64,000 nt of DNA from Pantoea agglomerans NBRC 102470 (GCF_001598475.1 NZ_BCZA01000001.1:186001-250000), one strand, 5' to 3'. Numbered from the stretch's first letter, positions 28,371 through 39,050 are shown. Notes: a model not told the origin generated them from the sequence alone. A program made the numbers and translations.

Positions 28371-28892
28371 ATGCAAAAGGTAAAATTACCCCTAACGCTG
28401 GACCCTGTCCGCACTGCTCAGAAGCGCCTTGATTATCAGGGTGTCTACACATCTGTACAGGTGGAGCGTGTGGCCGAGTCGGTCGTTAGTGTGGACAGTG
28501 ATGTGGATTGTGCCATGTCGTTTGCGGTTGATAACCAACGTCTGGCAGTACTGACGGGTACTGCTGAAGTACAAGTGACGTTGCGTTGCCAGCGCTGCAA
28601 CCAGACCTTTCCTCATCACGTAAAAGTGAGTTACTGCTTCAGCCCTGTCTCTTCTGAAGAGCAGGCCGAGGCATTGCCGGAAGCGTACGAGCCGGTCGAT
28701 GTCAACGAGTTTGGTGAGATCGATCTGCTGGCGGTTGTCGAGGATGAAATTATTCTCGCGCTGCCGGTCGTTCCGGTGCACGATTCTGAACACTGTGAAG
28801 TGTCCGAGGCGGACATGGTCTTTGGTAAACTGCCTGCAGAGGTGGAGAAACCAAATCCATTTGCCGTATTAGCCAGTTTAAAGCGTAAGTAA
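28371..28892 (+). CDS. yceD: DUF177 protein YceD
   Basis: A 173-residue protein of the YceD/DUF177 family, usually encoded next to rpmF and linked to 23S rRNA or 50S biogenesis in bacteria and chloroplasts. [26 protein letters not shown] and CQRCNQTF are typical; the two Cys suggest a metal or structural site. [36 protein letters not shown] is the most conserved block. Length equals E. coli YceD. The promoter at 28333-28361 gives a transcript that would begin almost at the ATG. Confidence 0.93.
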   Translation: MQKVKLPLTLDPVRTAQKRLDYQGVYTSVQVERVAESVVSVDSDVDCAMSFAVDNQRLAVLTGTAEVQVTLRCQRCNQTFPHHVKVSYCFSPVSSEEQAEALPEAYEPVDVNEFGEIDLLAVVEDEIILALPVVPVHDSEHCEVSEADMVFGKLPAEVEKPNPFAVLASLKRK

Positions 28893-28906
28893 TAGGAGTA
28901 AGGTCC

Positions 28907-29077
28907 ATGGCCGTACAACAGAATAAACCCACCCGTTCTAAGCGTGGTATGCGTCGTTCGCACGATGCGCTGACCACTGCTGCTCTGTCAGTAGATAAAG
29001 TTTCTGGCGAAACTCATCTGCGTCACCACATCACTGCGGACGGTTACTACCGCGGTCGCAAGGTTATCGTTAAGTAA
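28907..29077 (+). CDS. rpmF: 50S ribosomal protein L32
   Basis: A 56-residue protein. [20 protein letters not shown] and [15 protein letters not shown] are the N- and C-terminal hallmarks of L32 in gamma-proteobacteria (57 residues in E. coli). L32 is a basic component of the large subunit near the peptidyl-transferase region and lacks the zinc cysteines found in some other bacteria. AGGAG lies 11 bases upstream of the ATG. It is cotranscribed with yceD (14-base gap) and continues into plsX. Confidence 0.97.
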   Translation: MAVQQNKPTRSKRGMRRSHDALTTAALSVDKVSGETHLRHHITADGYYRGRKVIVK

Positions 29078-29102
29078 GTTTCTTGCTTAGCAAGGCGATA
29101 CC

Positions 29103-30143
29103 TTGACACGTTTGACCCTGGCGATTGATGCCATGGGCGGGGACTTCGGTCCCTGCGTGACAGTGCCTGCAGCATTGCAGGCACTGGCCTCTCATTCGGA
29201 ACTATTCCTTCTTCTGGTCGGACACCCCGACACTCTCATGCCATTGCTTGCCAAAGCGGATTCCTCCCTGATGGGGCGTTTGCAGGTCATCCCTGCCGAA
29301 TCGGTTATTGCAAGTGATGCGCGGCCCGCTCAGGCCATCCGCAACAGTCGCGGCAGCTCAATGCGTGTGGCACTGGAGATGGTTAAAGAGGGACGTGCGC
29401 AGGCCTGCATCAGCGCCGGGAATACCGGTGCGCTGATGGGGCTGTCGACACTCTTATTAAAACCGCTGGATGGCATTAAACGTCCGGCGCTGATGTCCGT
29501 TTTACCGCACCAGCAACAGGGTAAAACCGTGGTGCTGGATCTGGGCGCAAATGTGGGCTCAGACAGTGCGATGCTGGTGCAGTTTGCTGTAATGGGGTCG
29601 GTAATGGCTGAGCATGTGCTTGGTATTGCACGGCCCCGTGTCGCGTTGCTCAATATTGGTCATGAAGAGACCAAAGGGCTGGAAACGATCCGCGACGCCG
29701 CGGCAGTGCTGCGAGAATCACCGCAAATCAACTATATTGGTTACCTTGAAGGTAACGAACTGCTCACCGGTAAAACGGATGTGATGGTCTGTGACGGTTT
29801 TGTCGGAAACGTCACGCTGAAGACTATGGAAGGCGTGGTAAGAATGTTTCTTTCTCTGCTGAAGTCATCAGGGGAAGGTAAGAAACGGTCATGGTGGCTT
29901 CAGTTGCTGGGGCGCTGGATTCAGAAACGTCTGACGAAGCGCTTCGGGCATCTCAACCCTGACCAGTACAATGGCGCTTGTCTGTTAGGATTGCGCGGAA
30001 CAGTGATCAAGAGTCACGGTGCGGCAAATCAATACGCCTTCGCTGTGGCGATAGAACAGGCAGAGCAGGCGGTGAGGCAGCAAATTCCCGAGCGAATTGC
30101 TGCGCGCCTTGATGCTGTATTAGCCAGGAGTGACAAAGCCTAG
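29103..30143 (+). CDS. plsX: Phosphate acyltransferase PlsX
   Basis: A 346-residue enzyme that makes acyl-phosphate from acyl-ACP and phosphate, feeding phospholipid synthesis with PlsY. TTG is used as start codon (product [17 protein letters not shown], as in E. coli). [33 protein letters not shown] and [25 protein letters not shown] are family blocks. The Gly-rich N-terminal motif DAMGGDFGP is the phosphate-binding loop. The stop TAG touches the fabH ATG directly, so translation is probably coupled. Confidence 0.96.
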   Translation: MTRLTLAIDAMGGDFGPCVTVPAALQALASHSELFLLLVGHPDTLMPLLAKADSSLMGRLQVIPAESVIASDARPAQAIRNSRGSSMRVALEMVKEGRAQACISAGNTGALMGLSTLLLKPLDGIKRPALMSVLPHQQQGKTVVLDLGANVGSDSAMLVQFAVMGSVMAEHVLGIARPRVALLNIGHEETKGLETIRDAAAVLRESPQINYIGYLEGNELLTGKTDVMVCDGFVGNVTLKTMEGVVRMFLSLLKSSGEGKKRSWWLQLLGRWIQKRLTKRFGHLNPDQYNGACLLGLRGTVIKSHGAANQYAFAVAIEQAEQAVRQQIPERIAARLDAVLARSDKA

Positions 30144-31097
30144 ATGTATACCAAAATTATCGGTACGGGCAGTTATCTGCCAAGCCAGATCCGCACCAAT
30201 GCCGATCTGGAAAAAATGGTGGAGACGTCGGACGAGTGGATTGTTACCCGTACCGGCATCCGCGAGCGTCGTATTGCTGCGCCTGACGAAACCGTCGCCA
30301 CCATGGGATTCAGTGCGGCGCAACGCGCCCTTGAAATGGCAGGCATTGAAGCGAACGATGTTGGGCTGATTATTGTCGCCACAACCTCTTCCAGCCATGC
30401 CTTCCCCAGCTCTGCCTGCATGATCCAGCAAATGCTGGAAATCAAAGACTGCGCGGCGTTTGACCTCGCTGCCGCCTGTGCAGGTTTCACCTATGCACTG
30501 AGCGTGGCCGATCAATACATCAAAAATGGCGCGGTGAAACATGCGCTGGTGATTGGTGCTGATGTCCTGGCACGCGCGCTTGATCCGGAAGATCGCGGCA
30601 CGATCATCCTGTTTGGCGATGGTGCAGGCGCGGTCGTGCTGGGTCAGAGCGAAGAGCAGGGGATCATCTCTACCCATCTTCATGCTGATGGTCGCTATTC
30701 ACAGCTGCTGACGCTGCCTTATCAGGATCGTGCGCATCAGGATCAGCCCGCTTATGTCACCATGTCAGGCAACGAAGTCTTCAAGGTTGCCGTTACCGAG
30801 CTGGCTCACATCGTTGATGAAACGCTGCAGGCCAATAATCTCGATCGTGAAATGCTGGACTGGCTGGTGCCGCATCAGGCGAACCTGCGCATTATCAGCG
30901 CCACCGCGAAAAAACTCGGCATGACCATGGATAAAGTGGTCGTCACACTGGATCGTCATGGCAATACCTCTGCCGCATCGGTGCCAAGCGCACTGGATGA
31001 AGCGGTCCGTGATGGCCGCATCAAACCCGGACACCTTATTCTGCTGGAAGCCTTTGGTGGTGGATTCACCTGGGGTTCTGCGCTGGTTCGCTTTTGA
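30144..31097 (+). CDS. fabH: Beta-ketoacyl-ACP synthase III
   Basis: A 317-residue condensing enzyme that starts fatty acid synthesis from acetyl-CoA and malonyl-ACP. The catalytic triad is at the E. coli positions: Cys112 (AACAGF), His244 (LVPHQANLR) and Asn274 ([12 protein letters not shown]). The C-terminal [13 protein letters not shown] is the family end signature. Same length as E. coli FabH. The start codon follows the plsX stop with no gap. Together with plsX this sets how much carbon enters acyl chains. Confidence 0.98.
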   Translation: MYTKIIGTGSYLPSQIRTNADLEKMVETSDEWIVTRTGIRERRIAAPDETVATMGFSAAQRALEMAGIEANDVGLIIVATTSSSHAFPSSACMIQQMLEIKDCAAFDLAAACAGFTYALSVADQYIKNGAVKHALVIGADVLARALDPEDRGTIILFGDGAGAVVLGQSEEQGIISTHLHADGRYSQLLTLPYQDRAHQDQPAYVTMSGNEVFKVAVTELAHIVDETLQANNLDREMLDWLVPHQANLRIISATAKKLGMTMDKVVVTLDRHGNTSAASVPSALDEAVRDGRIKPGHLILLEAFGGGFTWGSALVRF

Positions 31098-31113
31098 TTG
31101 ACAGGAACGAAAA

Positions 31114-32046
31114 ATGACGCAATTTGCATTTGTTTTCCCCGGTCAGGGTTCACAGACCGTGGGCATGCTGACTGAATTAGCGGCAACCTATCCGCTGGTA
31201 GAAGAGACCTTCCGTGAAGCCTCTGACGCGCTGGGATATGATCTGTGGCAATTAGTAAGTCAGGGTCCGGCTGAAGAGCTGAACAAAACCTGGCAGACTC
31301 AGCCTGCACTGTTAGCCGCCTCCGTGGCAATCTACCGTGTCTGGCAGCAGCAGGGCGGTGAACAGCCAGCCCTGATGGCTGGTCACAGCCTGGGTGAATA
31401 TTCAGCGCTGGTTTGCGCGGGTGTGCTTAACTTTGCGGATGCAGTGAAGCTGGTTGAACTGCGCGGCAAACTGATGCAGGAAGCGGTGCCTGAAGGCACT
31501 GGCGCGATGCAGGCGATTATTGGCCTGGATGACGCGGCTATCCGCAAAGCCTGTGAAGAGAGCGCGCAGGGTCAGGTTGTCTCACCGGTTAACTTTAACT
31601 CGCCGGGCCAGGTGGTTATTGCGGGTAACAAAGAAGCCGTTGAACGTGCGGGTGCCGCCTGTAAAGCAGCGGGCGCTAAGCGTGCCTTGCCACTGCCGGT
31701 CAGCGTTCCTTCTCACTGCGCACTGATGAAGCCTGCGGCCGATAAACTGGCGGTGGCGCTGGAGAGCATCACCTTTAACGCGCCTGCGGTACCGGTGATC
31801 AACAACGTCGATGTGAAAGCTGAAACCGACGCTGCGGCCATCCGCCATGCGCTGGTCTGTCAGCTCTACAGCCCGGTTCGCTGGACCGAGAGCGTGGAAG
31901 CGATGGCAGCACAGGGCGTGACGCAGCTCCTGGAGATGGGGCCAGGTAAAGTCCTGACCGGACTGACGAAACGTATTGTCGATAGCCTGACAGCGGCTGC
32001 CGTTAACGATACTGCATCCCTGACGGCTGCACTCGGTAAGGAATAA
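31114..32046 (+). CDS. fabD: Malonyl-CoA:ACP transacylase
   Basis: A 310-residue transferase moving malonyl from CoA to acyl carrier protein. GHSLGEYSA places the catalytic Ser at residue 92, and His201 (VPSHCALM) pairs with it. FPGQGSQTVGML is the oxyanion loop near the N-terminus. E. coli FabD is 309 residues. It forms a tight operon with fabH, fabG and acpP (gaps of 16 and 10 bases on either side). Confidence 0.97.
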   Translation: MTQFAFVFPGQGSQTVGMLTELAATYPLVEETFREASDALGYDLWQLVSQGPAEELNKTWQTQPALLAASVAIYRVWQQQGGEQPALMAGHSLGEYSALVCAGVLNFADAVKLVELRGKLMQEAVPEGTGAMQAIIGLDDAAIRKACEESAQGQVVSPVNFNSPGQVVIAGNKEAVERAGAACKAAGAKRALPLPVSVPSHCALMKPAADKLAVALESITFNAPAVPVINNVDVKAETDAAAIRHALVCQLYSPVRWTESVEAMAAQGVTQLLEMGPGKVLTGLTKRIVDSLTAAAVNDTASLTAALGKE

Positions 32047-32056
32047 GAGGAAAATC

Positions 32057-32791
32057 ATGAGCTTTGAAGGTAAAGTTGCGCTGGTTACCGGCGCGAGTCG
32101 CGGCATTGGTCGTGCGATTGCAGAAACACTGGCGGCACGCGGTGCTAAAGTGGTAGGAACTGCAACCAGCCAGAGTGGCGCCGACGCCATCAGTGCTTAC
32201 CTTGGCGACAAGGGCAAAGGCCTGTTACTGAATGTGACTGACGCTGACTCAATCAGCACTGTTTTAGAGAATATTCGTGCTGAATTTGGCGAAGTGGATA
32301 TTTTAGTCAATAATGCAGGCATTACGCGTGATAATCTTCTCATGCGCATGAAGGACGATGAGTGGGAGGATATCCTGGATACCAACCTCACATCGGTATT
32401 CCGCCTTTCCAAGGCGGTCCTGCGTGCCATGATGAAAAAGCGCGTGGGCCGTATCATCACCATTGGTTCCGTTGTTGGAACCATGGGTAATGCGGGCCAG
32501 GCAAACTATGCGGCAGCAAAAGCGGGTTTGATTGGCTTTAGCAAATCACTGGCGCGCGAAATCGCGTCACGTGGCATTACCGTCAACGTCGTGGCTCCAG
32601 GCTTTATTGAGACTGACATGACGCGGGCACTGAACGAAGATCAACGTTCCGGTATTTTGGCGGAAGTTCCTGCGGGTCGCTTAGGCGATGCTCAGGAAAT
32701 CGCCAATGCTGTGGCATTTTTAGCCTCTGACGAAGCAGCCTACATCACAGGTGAAACGCTGCACGTCAACGGCGGAATGTACATGGTCTGA
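32057..32791 (+). CDS. fabG: 3-oxoacyl-ACP reductase
   Basis: A 244-residue short-chain dehydrogenase/reductase that reduces beta-ketoacyl-ACP with [15 protein letters not shown] is the cofactor motif. The catalytic Ser138 (IGSVVG), Tyr151 and Lys155 (YAAAKAG) are in place, as is NNAGIT. The C-terminus GGMYMV matches E. coli FabG, also 244 residues. The start has GAGG 8 bases upstream. Confidence 0.98.
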   Translation: MSFEGKVALVTGASRGIGRAIAETLAARGAKVVGTATSQSGADAISAYLGDKGKGLLLNVTDADSISTVLENIRAEFGEVDILVNNAGITRDNLLMRMKDDEWEDILDTNLTSVFRLSKAVLRAMMKKRVGRIITIGSVVGTMGNAGQANYAAAKAGLIGFSKSLAREIASRGITVNVVAPGFIETDMTRALNEDQRSGILAEVPAGRLGDAQEIANAVAFLASDEAAYITGETLHVNGGMYMV

Positions 32792-32869
32792 TAAATCACG
32801 AAATGATTTGCTTTATTTGCGGTTAGAACCGCAAAATAACGCAAAATCGTGGTTCGACCAGCCGGGATT

Positions 32870-32898
32870 TTGTTGCATCTTTTTCACCATTTTATACA
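32870..32898 (+). promoter_or_regulatory. Probable promoter of acpP
   Basis: TTGTTG-N17-TATACA in the 154-base gap before acpP. The -10 is good and the -35 is weak. A separate promoter would help explain the very high expression expected for acyl carrier protein. Confidence 0.45.
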
Positions 32899-32945
32899 CT
32901 ACGAAAACCATCGCGAAAGCGAGTTTTGATAGGAAATTAAATAGT

Positions 32946-33182
32946 ATGAGCGATATCGAACAACGCGTTAAGAAAATCATCAGTGAGCAGCTGGGTGTGA
33001 AAGAGGAAGAAGTCACCAACTCTGCATCTTTCGTAGAAGACCTGGGTGCCGATTCTCTTGATACCGTTGAGCTGGTGATGGCTCTGGAAGAAGAGTTTGA
33101 TACTGAGATTCCAGACGAAGAAGCTGAGAAAATCACTACCGTTCAGGCAGCGATCGACTATATCAATAGCCATAAAGGCTAA
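32946..33182 (+). CDS. acpP: Acyl carrier protein
   Basis: A 78-residue acidic protein that carries acyl intermediates on a phosphopantetheine arm attached to Ser37 ([18 protein letters not shown]). The sequence is nearly identical to E. coli AcpP. The frame is open far upstream; the short AcpP start [10 protein letters not shown] has AGGAAATTAAATAGT before it. A perfect terminator hairpin follows, but fabF continues in the same direction 85 bases later. Confidence 0.98.
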   Translation: MSDIEQRVKKIISEQLGVKEEEVTNSASFVEDLGADSLDTVELVMALEEEFDTEIPDEEAEKITTVQAAIDYINSHKG

Positions 33183-33191
33183 TGAATATCT

Positions 33192-33222
33192 TCAGGCGGT
33201 CGCTCGACCGCCTGATTTTTTT
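33192..33222 (+). terminator. Terminator after acpP
   Basis: Perfect 11-bp stem TCAGGCGGTCG / CGACCGCCTGA with a 2-base loop (in practice a shorter stem), followed by seven T. Confidence 0.92.
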
Positions 33223-33267
33223 GTTTGTCCCACATAGTTCCCTATTTCCCCTCCCTGGAGGACGAAC

Positions 33268-34509
33268 GTGTCTAAGCGTCGTGTAGTTGTGACTGGTCTT
33301 GGCATGTTGTCTCCTGTCGGCAATACCGTAGAGTCTACCTGGAGTGCTCTCCTTGCCGGTCAGAGCGGCATTACCCTGATCGACCATTTTGATACCAGTG
33401 CTTATGCAACACGTTTTGCAGGTCTGGTAAGAGATTTTAATTGTGATGACTACATCTCGCGCAAAGATCAGCGCAAGATGGATGCCTTCATCCAGTACGG
33501 CATTGTGGCCGGTATGCAGGCCATGCAGGACAGTGGTCTGGTTGTTACCGACGAAAATGCAAGCCGTATGGGCGCAGCAATTGGCTCCGGCATCGGTGGT
33601 TTAGGTCTGATTGAAGAGAATCATACTTCACTGGTCAACGGCGGCCCGCGCAAAATCAGCCCATTTTTTGTGCCTTCAACCATCGTTAACATGGTGGCGG
33701 GTCATCTCAGCATCATGTATGGCCTGAAAGGTCCAAGCATCTCTATCGCGACAGCCTGTACCTCTGGTGTGCATAACATCGGTCATGCCGCACGCATCAT
33801 CGCCTATAACGATGCTGATGTGATGCTGGCGGGTGGCACAGAGAAAGCCAGTACGCCATTAGGCGTCGGTGGCTTTGGTGCAGCACGTGCTCTCTCAACC
33901 CGTAATGAAAACCCGCAAGCGGCCAGCCGCCCGTGGGATAAAGATCGTGACGGTTTTGTGCTGGGTGACGGCGCTGGCATTGTGGTACTCGAAGAGTATG
34001 AACATGCGAAGAAACGTGGTGCGAAAATCTACGCGGAAATCGTAGGTTTTGGTATGAGCAGCGATGCCTACCACATGACTTCACCACCAGAAGATGGATC
34101 AGGCGCCGCCGCGGCAATGATCAACGCATTGCGCGATGCTCAGCTTACGCCAGAGCAGATTGGCTATGTCAACGCGCACGGCACCTCCACGCCAGCGGGT
34201 GATAAAGCGGAAGCGCGGGCGGTGAAATCGGTCTTTGGGGCAGCAGCCAGCAGCGTGATGGTAAGCTCGACCAAATCAATGACCGGACACTTACTGGGTG
34301 CGGCAGGCGCGGTTGAATCTATCTACTCGATTCTGGCGCTGCGCGACCAGGCCGTTCCACCGACCATTAACCTCGACAATCCGGATGAGGGCTGCGATCT
34401 CGACTTCGTGCCTCACACCGCGCGTCAGGTTCCCGGTCTGGAGTACACCCTGTGTAACTCCTTCGGTTTCGGCGGAACCAACGGTTCGTTGATCTTCCGT
34501 AAAGTGTAA
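33268..34509 (+). CDS. fabF: Beta-ketoacyl-ACP synthase II
   Basis: A 413-residue elongating condensing enzyme that extends acyl-ACP with malonyl-ACP and controls temperature-dependent cis-vaccenate formation in E. coli. GTG start with TGGAGGA before it. Catalytic Cys164 (TACTSG), and the two His in NAHGTSTP and [14 protein letters not shown] form the Cys-His-His triad. [17 protein letters not shown] is the C-terminal signature. E. coli FabF has the same length. Confidence 0.98.
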   Translation: MSKRRVVVTGLGMLSPVGNTVESTWSALLAGQSGITLIDHFDTSAYATRFAGLVRDFNCDDYISRKDQRKMDAFIQYGIVAGMQAMQDSGLVVTDENASRMGAAIGSGIGGLGLIEENHTSLVNGGPRKISPFFVPSTIVNMVAGHLSIMYGLKGPSISIATACTSGVHNIGHAARIIAYNDADVMLAGGTEKASTPLGVGGFGAARALSTRNENPQAASRPWDKDRDGFVLGDGAGIVVLEEYEHAKKRGAKIYAEIVGFGMSSDAYHMTSPPEDGSGAAAAMINALRDAQLTPEQIGYVNAHGTSTPAGDKAEARAVKSVFGAAASSVMVSSTKSMTGHLLGAAGAVESIYSILALRDQAVPPTINLDNPDEGCDLDFVPHTARQVPGLEYTLCNSFGFGGTNGSLIFRKV

Positions 34510-34524
34510 TCGTTGTTGATTGCT

Positions 34525-34553
34525 AAAAAGGCCCGCGATGCGGGCCTTTTTTT
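34525..34553 (+). terminator. Terminator after fabF
   Basis: AAAAAGGCCCGC-GAT-GCGGGCCTTTTTTT: an 8-bp G+C stem extended by A-T pairs, with a long T run, beginning 15 bases past fabF. Confidence 0.93.
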
Positions 34554-34600
34554 ATCCTGCAGAATGCGCTGAAATCACGAGTCACGCTCAGGAGAGAACC

Positions 34601-35416
34601 ATGTGGATTAACGGGTTAAAACAATCGATGCTGGCCGCCAGCGACCGCGGCCTGCAGTTTGGGGATGGCTGTTTTACTACCGCCGCCGTGCGTCAGGGTA
34701 AAATCGTGCTGCTGGAGAGCCACATTCAGCGCCTTAAAGAGGGCTGTGAGCGGTTATGGATTGATGGCGTCGACTGGCTTCAGCTTGAGACTGAAATGCA
34801 ACAGGCCGCGCAGCAACAAACCCAGGCGGTGCTGAAAGTGATTATCAGTGCCGGCAGCGGCGGGCGGGGCTACAGCCGGCGCGGCTGTGGTGAACCTACG
34901 CGGATCGTCTCGCTGGCACCCTGGCCGCAACACTACGCCGATTTACAGCAGCGTGGCGCGTCACTCCGGCTCAGCCCGATCCGTCTGGCACGAAACCCAC
35001 AGTTTGCCGGTATCAAGCACCTTAATCGTCTGGAGCAGGTGATGATCAGAGCTCATCTTGACCAGACAGACGCCGACGAGGCACTGGTGCTTGACACTGA
35101 AGGTTGGGTGGTGGAATGCTGTGCGGCCAATTTATTCTGGCGTCAGGGCTCGCAAATTTTCACGCCTGATCTGTCAGCGTCGGGCGTGGATGGCATTATG
35201 CGGCGGAGTCTGATGGCGCAACTTGCGGCCGAAGGCCAGGCTTGCCAGGTAATAAAAAGCGAACCGGCGCAGCTGCTGGCCGCCGATGAAGTGGTGATAT
35301 GTAACGCGCTGATGCCGGTCCTGCCGGTCCGACAGATAGAAGCGGTAGAGTTTACTGAGCGTTCGCTGTTTAATCAGTTGCGCGCAAGCTGTGAAAAGAT
35401 AATGGATGCATCATGA
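34601..35416 (+). CDS. pabC: Aminodeoxychorismate lyase
   Basis: A 271-residue PLP enzyme of fold type IV that eliminates pyruvate from 4-amino-4-deoxychorismate to give p-aminobenzoate for folate. The PLP Lys is residue 139 in [30 protein letters not shown] and [12 protein letters not shown] are family blocks. The frame runs upstream, but CAGGAGAGAACC precedes this ATG, and MWINGLKQ matches the E. coli start. The end overlaps mltG by 4 bases (ATGA). The short cluster pabC-mltG-tmk-holB-ycfH is tightly packed. Confidence 0.96.
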   Translation: MWINGLKQSMLAASDRGLQFGDGCFTTAAVRQGKIVLLESHIQRLKEGCERLWIDGVDWLQLETEMQQAAQQQTQAVLKVIISAGSGGRGYSRRGCGEPTRIVSLAPWPQHYADLQQRGASLRLSPIRLARNPQFAGIKHLNRLEQVMIRAHLDQTDADEALVLDTEGWVVECCAANLFWRQGSQIFTPDLSASGVDGIMRRSLMAQLAAEGQACQVIKSEPAQLLAADEVVICNALMPVLPVRQIEAVEFTERSLFNQLRASCEKIMDAS

Positions 35417-36432
35417 TTCGAAGTAAAAAAATCGTCGTCAGCCTGCTGGCGATCGTGGGTCTCGCGGCTGTGCTGAGTTACTGGCAGGTTAAGCGGTTTG
35501 CGGCCACCCCGTTAACCCTGCAGCAGGAAACGATCTACACGCTGCCTGCCGGCACGGGCCGGGTCGCACTTGAAGCGCAGCTGGAAGAGCAGAAGATTAT
35601 TCCGCACAGTATCTGGTTTGGCGCGCTGCTGCGTCTGGAACCTGAACTGGCGACCTTCAAGGCGGGTACCTATCGCCTTGAGCCGACCATGACGGTGCGT
35701 TCGCTGTTACAGCTGCTGGCCAGCGGTAAAGAGGCACAGTTCCCGGTGCGATTCGTGGAAGGCCAGCGGCTGAAAGAGTGGCTGAGTGAGCTGCGCAAAG
35801 CGCCTTATATCCGGCATACCCTGAAAGATGATCAGTTCGCCACCCTTGCCAGCGCACTAAAAGTGGAGCCTGAGCAGCTGGAGGGCAACTTCTTCCCGGA
35901 TACCTGGCTCTACACGGCTAACACCACCGATATGGCGCTGCTACAGCGCGCTCATGATCGGATGAAAAAAACCATTGCTGAGGTGTGGCAGGGACGGGCG
36001 GATAATCTGCCCTATAAAACCCCACAGGATCTGGTGACCATGGCCTCAATCATTGAGAAAGAGACCGGCGTCAGCGAAGAGCGCGCGCGCGTAGCCTCGG
36101 TGTTTATCAATCGCCTGCGCACCGGTATGCGGTTACAGACCGATCCCACCGTCATCTATGGCATGGGCGACAGCTATAACGGGACGCTGACCCGCAAAGA
36201 TCTTGAGACGGCCAGCGCTTACAATACCTATATCATTAACGGTCTGCCGCCGGGTCCGATCGCCATGCCGGGTAAAGCCTCTCTGCAGGCAGCGGCTCAT
36301 CCCGAGAAAACCAACTATCTCTACTTTGTTGCGGACGGCAAGGGCGGCCATACCTTTACGACTAATCTTGCCAGCCATAACAAGGCGGTGCAGGTTTACC
36401 GGCAGACGCTAAAGGAAAAAAATGAACAGTAA
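35413..36432 (+). CDS. mltG: Endolytic peptidoglycan transglycosylase MltG
   Basis: A 339-residue inner-membrane protein that cleaves nascent glycan strands and is thought to end their synthesis. One N-terminal transmembrane segment ([18 protein letters not shown]) anchors a periplasmic YceG domain. [13 protein letters not shown] contains the catalytic Glu. [26 protein letters not shown] and ANPxK-like [23 protein letters not shown] are conserved. E. coli MltG is 340 residues. The start overlaps pabC and the end overlaps tmk by 11 bases, so the three genes are translationally linked. Confidence 0.96.
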   Translation: MIRSKKIVVSLLAIVGLAAVLSYWQVKRFAATPLTLQQETIYTLPAGTGRVALEAQLEEQKIIPHSIWFGALLRLEPELATFKAGTYRLEPTMTVRSLLQLLASGKEAQFPVRFVEGQRLKEWLSELRKAPYIRHTLKDDQFATLASALKVEPEQLEGNFFPDTWLYTANTTDMALLQRAHDRMKKTIAEVWQGRADNLPYKTPQDLVTMASIIEKETGVSEERARVASVFINRLRTGMRLQTDPTVIYGMGDSYNGTLTRKDLETASAYNTYIINGLPPGPIAMPGKASLQAAAHPEKTNYLYFVADGKGGHTFTTNLASHNKAVQVYRQTLKEKNEQ

Positions 36433-37054
36433 GTTTATCGTCATTGAAGGCCTGGAAGGCGCCGGTAAAACCACCGCGCGTGACGCCATCGTCGCCACGC
36501 TGCGTGCCCGTGGCATTCACGATCTGGTCTTTACCCGTGAGCCTGGCGGAACGCCGCTGGCAGAACAGCTGCGGGTGCTGTTTAAGCAGGGTATTGAGGG
36601 CGAGCAGGCCACAGATAAAGCGGAACTGCTGATGCTCTATGCGGCACGGGTTCAGCTGGTGGAAACGGTCATTAAACCGGCGCTGGCGCGCGGTGCCTGG
36701 GTGATCGGCGACCGTCATGATCTCTCTTCTCAGGCTTATCAGGGAGGCGGACGTGGACTTGACGCCGGTCTGATGCAGACGCTGCGCGATACCGTGTTAG
36801 GCGATTTCCGCCCCGATCTCACGCTCTATCTTGATGTGACACCCGACATCGGTCTGCAGCGCGCCCGTGCGCGCGGTGAGCTGGATCGCATTGAGCAGGA
36901 GTCATTGCGCTTCTTTGAACGCACCCGCGCGCGCTATCTGGCGCTGGCAGCGGAGGACCCCACCATTATCACCATCGATGCTACACAATCACTGAGTGAT
37001 GTGACAGCGTCACTTCAGTCGGCGCTGGATGGCTGGCTGGCGGAGCAGGCGTGA
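36422..37054 (+). CDS. tmk: Thymidylate kinase
   Basis: A 210-residue kinase that converts dTMP to dTDP, required for DNA synthesis. The P-loop is GLEGAGKTT near the N-terminus. [14 protein letters not shown] is the substrate motif, [17 protein letters not shown] follows, and [14 protein letters not shown] is the LID region with the basic residues typical of the E. coli type. E. coli Tmk is 213 residues. It overlaps mltG before it and holB after it. Confidence 0.97.
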   Translation: MNSKFIVIEGLEGAGKTTARDAIVATLRARGIHDLVFTREPGGTPLAEQLRVLFKQGIEGEQATDKAELLMLYAARVQLVETVIKPALARGAWVIGDRHDLSSQAYQGGGRGLDAGLMQTLRDTVLGDFRPDLTLYLDVTPDIGLQRARARGELDRIEQESLRFFERTRARYLALAAEDPTIITIDATQSLSDVTASLQSALDGWLAEQA

Positions 37055-38043
37055 TGAACTGGTATCCGTGGCTGAATCAGCCTTATCGCCAGGTAATTGG
37101 CCAGCATCAGGAGAATCGCGCTCACCATGCGTTGTTGATCCAGGCGATGGCAGGTATGGGCGATGAGGCGCTGGTCTGGGGGATGAGCCGCTGGCTGATG
37201 TGCCAGCAGCGGGATGGCCTGAAAAGTTGCGGGCAGTGTCACGGTTGTCAGCTGATGCAGGCTAATACCCATCCTGACTGGTATCGGCTTGAGGCGGAGA
37301 AGGGCAAAAGTACCCTGGGCATCGATGCTGTGCGGCAGGTTACGGAAAAAATGTACCACTTTGGTCAGCAGGGCGGCGCGAAAGTGGTCTGGCTGCCGGA
37401 TGCCGCGCAGCTTTCGGAAGCGGCGGCCAACGCCTTGCTGAAAACGCTGGAAGAGCCGCCAGCCAACAGCTGGTTCTTCCTCAGCAGCCGCGATCCCTCG
37501 CGACTGCTGGCCACGCTGCGCAGCCGCTGCATGGCGCTGCATCTGACGCCGCCGGACGAAGGACAAAGCCTGCTCTGGCTGAAGAAGCACGCTTCGCACG
37601 ACGAACAGATGCTGCTGGCGGCTCTGCGTCTGAGCGCAGGTGCACCCGGTGCGGCGCTGAGCCTGCTGGAAAACGGGCCGTGGCAGGCCCGGCAGAAGCT
37701 CTGCGATGCGCTGTCCGCTGCGTTGCAGCAGGACATCCTGCAACTGCTGCCTGCGCTGAACGCCGACGACGCGGCAGCGCGTATCGGCTGGCTGCTCTCT
37801 TTGCTGCTGGATGCAATGAAGTGGCAGCAACATGCGGGTCAGTGGCTGAGTAATATCGATCGTCAGGATGTGGTGCAGTTGCTGGCCGGATACTTTTCAG
37901 CCAGCGCGCTCAACAGCAGCCTCCAGGACTGGATGCGCTGTCGCGAGCAGCTACTGCATGTGGCATCGGTGAATCGCGAATTATTGCTGACCGATCAGCT
38001 TCTGAGCTGGGCGGACAAACAGAAACCCGCGCTTGTCGGCTAA
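37054..38043 (+). CDS. holB: DNA polymerase III delta-prime subunit
   Basis: A 329-residue subunit of the clamp loader that opens the beta sliding clamp. CGQCHGCQLM is the zinc-binding module near residue 60. ANALLKTLEEPPANSWFFL and LATLRSRCMALH are AAA+-derived motifs (sensor and SRC) of delta-prime. The N-terminus [13 protein letters not shown] matches E. coli HolB (334 residues). I chose the ATG overlapping the tmk stop (TGATG); a GTG one codon earlier is the alternative. Confidence 0.95.
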   Translation: MNWYPWLNQPYRQVIGQHQENRAHHALLIQAMAGMGDEALVWGMSRWLMCQQRDGLKSCGQCHGCQLMQANTHPDWYRLEAEKGKSTLGIDAVRQVTEKMYHFGQQGGAKVVWLPDAAQLSEAAANALLKTLEEPPANSWFFLSSRDPSRLLATLRSRCMALHLTPPDEGQSLLWLKKHASHDEQMLLAALRLSAGAPGAALSLLENGPWQARQKLCDALSAALQQDILQLLPALNADDAAARIGWLLSLLLDAMKWQQHAGQWLSNIDRQDVVQLLAGYFSASALNSSLQDWMRCREQLLHVASVNRELLLTDQLLSWADKQKPALVG

Positions 38044-38061
38044 ACCTATCTGAGAGTAATT

Positions 38062-38853
38062 ATGTTTATTGTGGATTCCCATTGCCATCTTGATGGCCTG
38101 GACTATGAAAAGAACCATCGTGACCTGGATGATGTGATCGCCAAAGCGGTGGCGCGTGATGTGAAATTTATGCTGGCAATCGCCACCACGCTGCCGGGTT
38201 TTCATACCCTTAAAAGTCTGGTCGGCGAACGGAAAAATATAGCGCTCTCCTGCGGTGTGCATCCGCTGAATCAGGAAGAGGCCTATGATGTTGAGGAGTT
38301 TCGTCAGCTCTCTGCCGATCCTCAGGTGGTGGCCCTGGGTGAAACCGGGCTGGATTATCACTATCAGCCAGAAACGAAAGATCAGCAGCAGCGCTCGTTC
38401 CGGGAGCATATCCGTACCGGTATTGCGCTGAACAAACCGATCATTGTTCACACCCGTGATGCCCGCGAAGATACGCTGGCGATTCTGCGTGAAGAGCAGG
38501 TTGAACGTTGCGGCGGCGTGCTGCACTGCTTCACTGAGGATCAGCCCACCGCAGCAAAACTGCTGGATATGGGCTTCTACATCTCTTTTTCCGGCATCGT
38601 CACATTCCGCAATGCCGAGCAGTTACGTGAAGCCGCACGCTATGTGCCGCTGGATCGGATGCTGGTGGAAACGGATTCGCCTTATCTGGCCCCGGTGCCT
38701 TTCCGTGGTAAAGAGAATCAGCCCGCTTATACGCGCGATGTTGCCGAATATCTGGCTGTCCTGAAAGGGGTGGATTTAGAAACGCTGGCAGCCACCACCA
38801 CCCAAAACTTCTCAACGCTGTTTCATATCCCGATGAGCCAGCTGGGCGCCTGA
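38062..38853 (+). CDS. ycfH: TatD-family metal-dependent hydrolase YcfH
   Basis: A 263-residue TatD-type hydrolase, expected to bind two metals and act as a DNase or related hydrolase; the true substrate is not settled. SHCHLDGLDYE supplies the first metal His pair. LGETGLDYHYQPE gives the bridging Glu, IVHTRDARED and GVLHCFTED the further His, and VETDSPYLAPVPFRGKENQP the Asp. E. coli YcfH is 265 residues. It follows holB in the same cluster and ends before a likely terminator. Confidence 0.94.
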   Translation: MFIVDSHCHLDGLDYEKNHRDLDDVIAKAVARDVKFMLAIATTLPGFHTLKSLVGERKNIALSCGVHPLNQEEAYDVEEFRQLSADPQVVALGETGLDYHYQPETKDQQQRSFREHIRTGIALNKPIIVHTRDAREDTLAILREEQVERCGGVLHCFTEDQPTAAKLLDMGFYISFSGIVTFRNAEQLREAARYVPLDRMLVETDSPYLAPVPFRGKENQPAYTRDVAEYLAVLKGVDLETLAATTTQNFSTLFHIPMSQLGA

Positions 38854-38900
38854 TCAGCTATTATTTCAGTCTCTGTAATTAATCTGTAACCTGCGTATAT

Positions 38901-38934
38901 GACCCTGTTTTTTCAGACAGGGTCAGCTTTTTAT
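38901..38934 (+). terminator. Probable terminator after ycfH
   Basis: GACCCTGT and ACAGGGTC pair around a T-rich loop, followed by AGCTTTTTAT. The stem is good, but the T run starts three bases away. Confidence 0.6.
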
Positions 38935-39025
38935 CGCCGATTACTGGTGCGGATCAGTAAGAAATTTCGTAAAGTGCGCCCTTGTGATTGTCGAAACGTG
39001 ATACCCGTCAAAGTAACAAATCGGG

Positions 39026-39050
39026 AATTATTTTACCCTTCGTAATAAAT
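39026..39050 (+). promoter_or_regulatory. Probable Mlc operator of ptsG
   Basis: AATTATTTTAC-CCTT-CGTAATAAAT is an imperfect A+T-rich palindrome that closely resembles, as I remember it, the Mlc site at the E. coli ptsG start (ATTTTAC-N5-GTAATAAAT). It lies about 100 bases before ptsG, leaving a leader of the expected length. Mlc repression would be relieved during glucose uptake. Confidence 0.6.

Noticed and set aside
32751..32945. N-terminal extension of the acpP frame
   Set aside because: The 78-residue acyl carrier protein is universal in length; the extension overlaps fabG and the acpP promoter.
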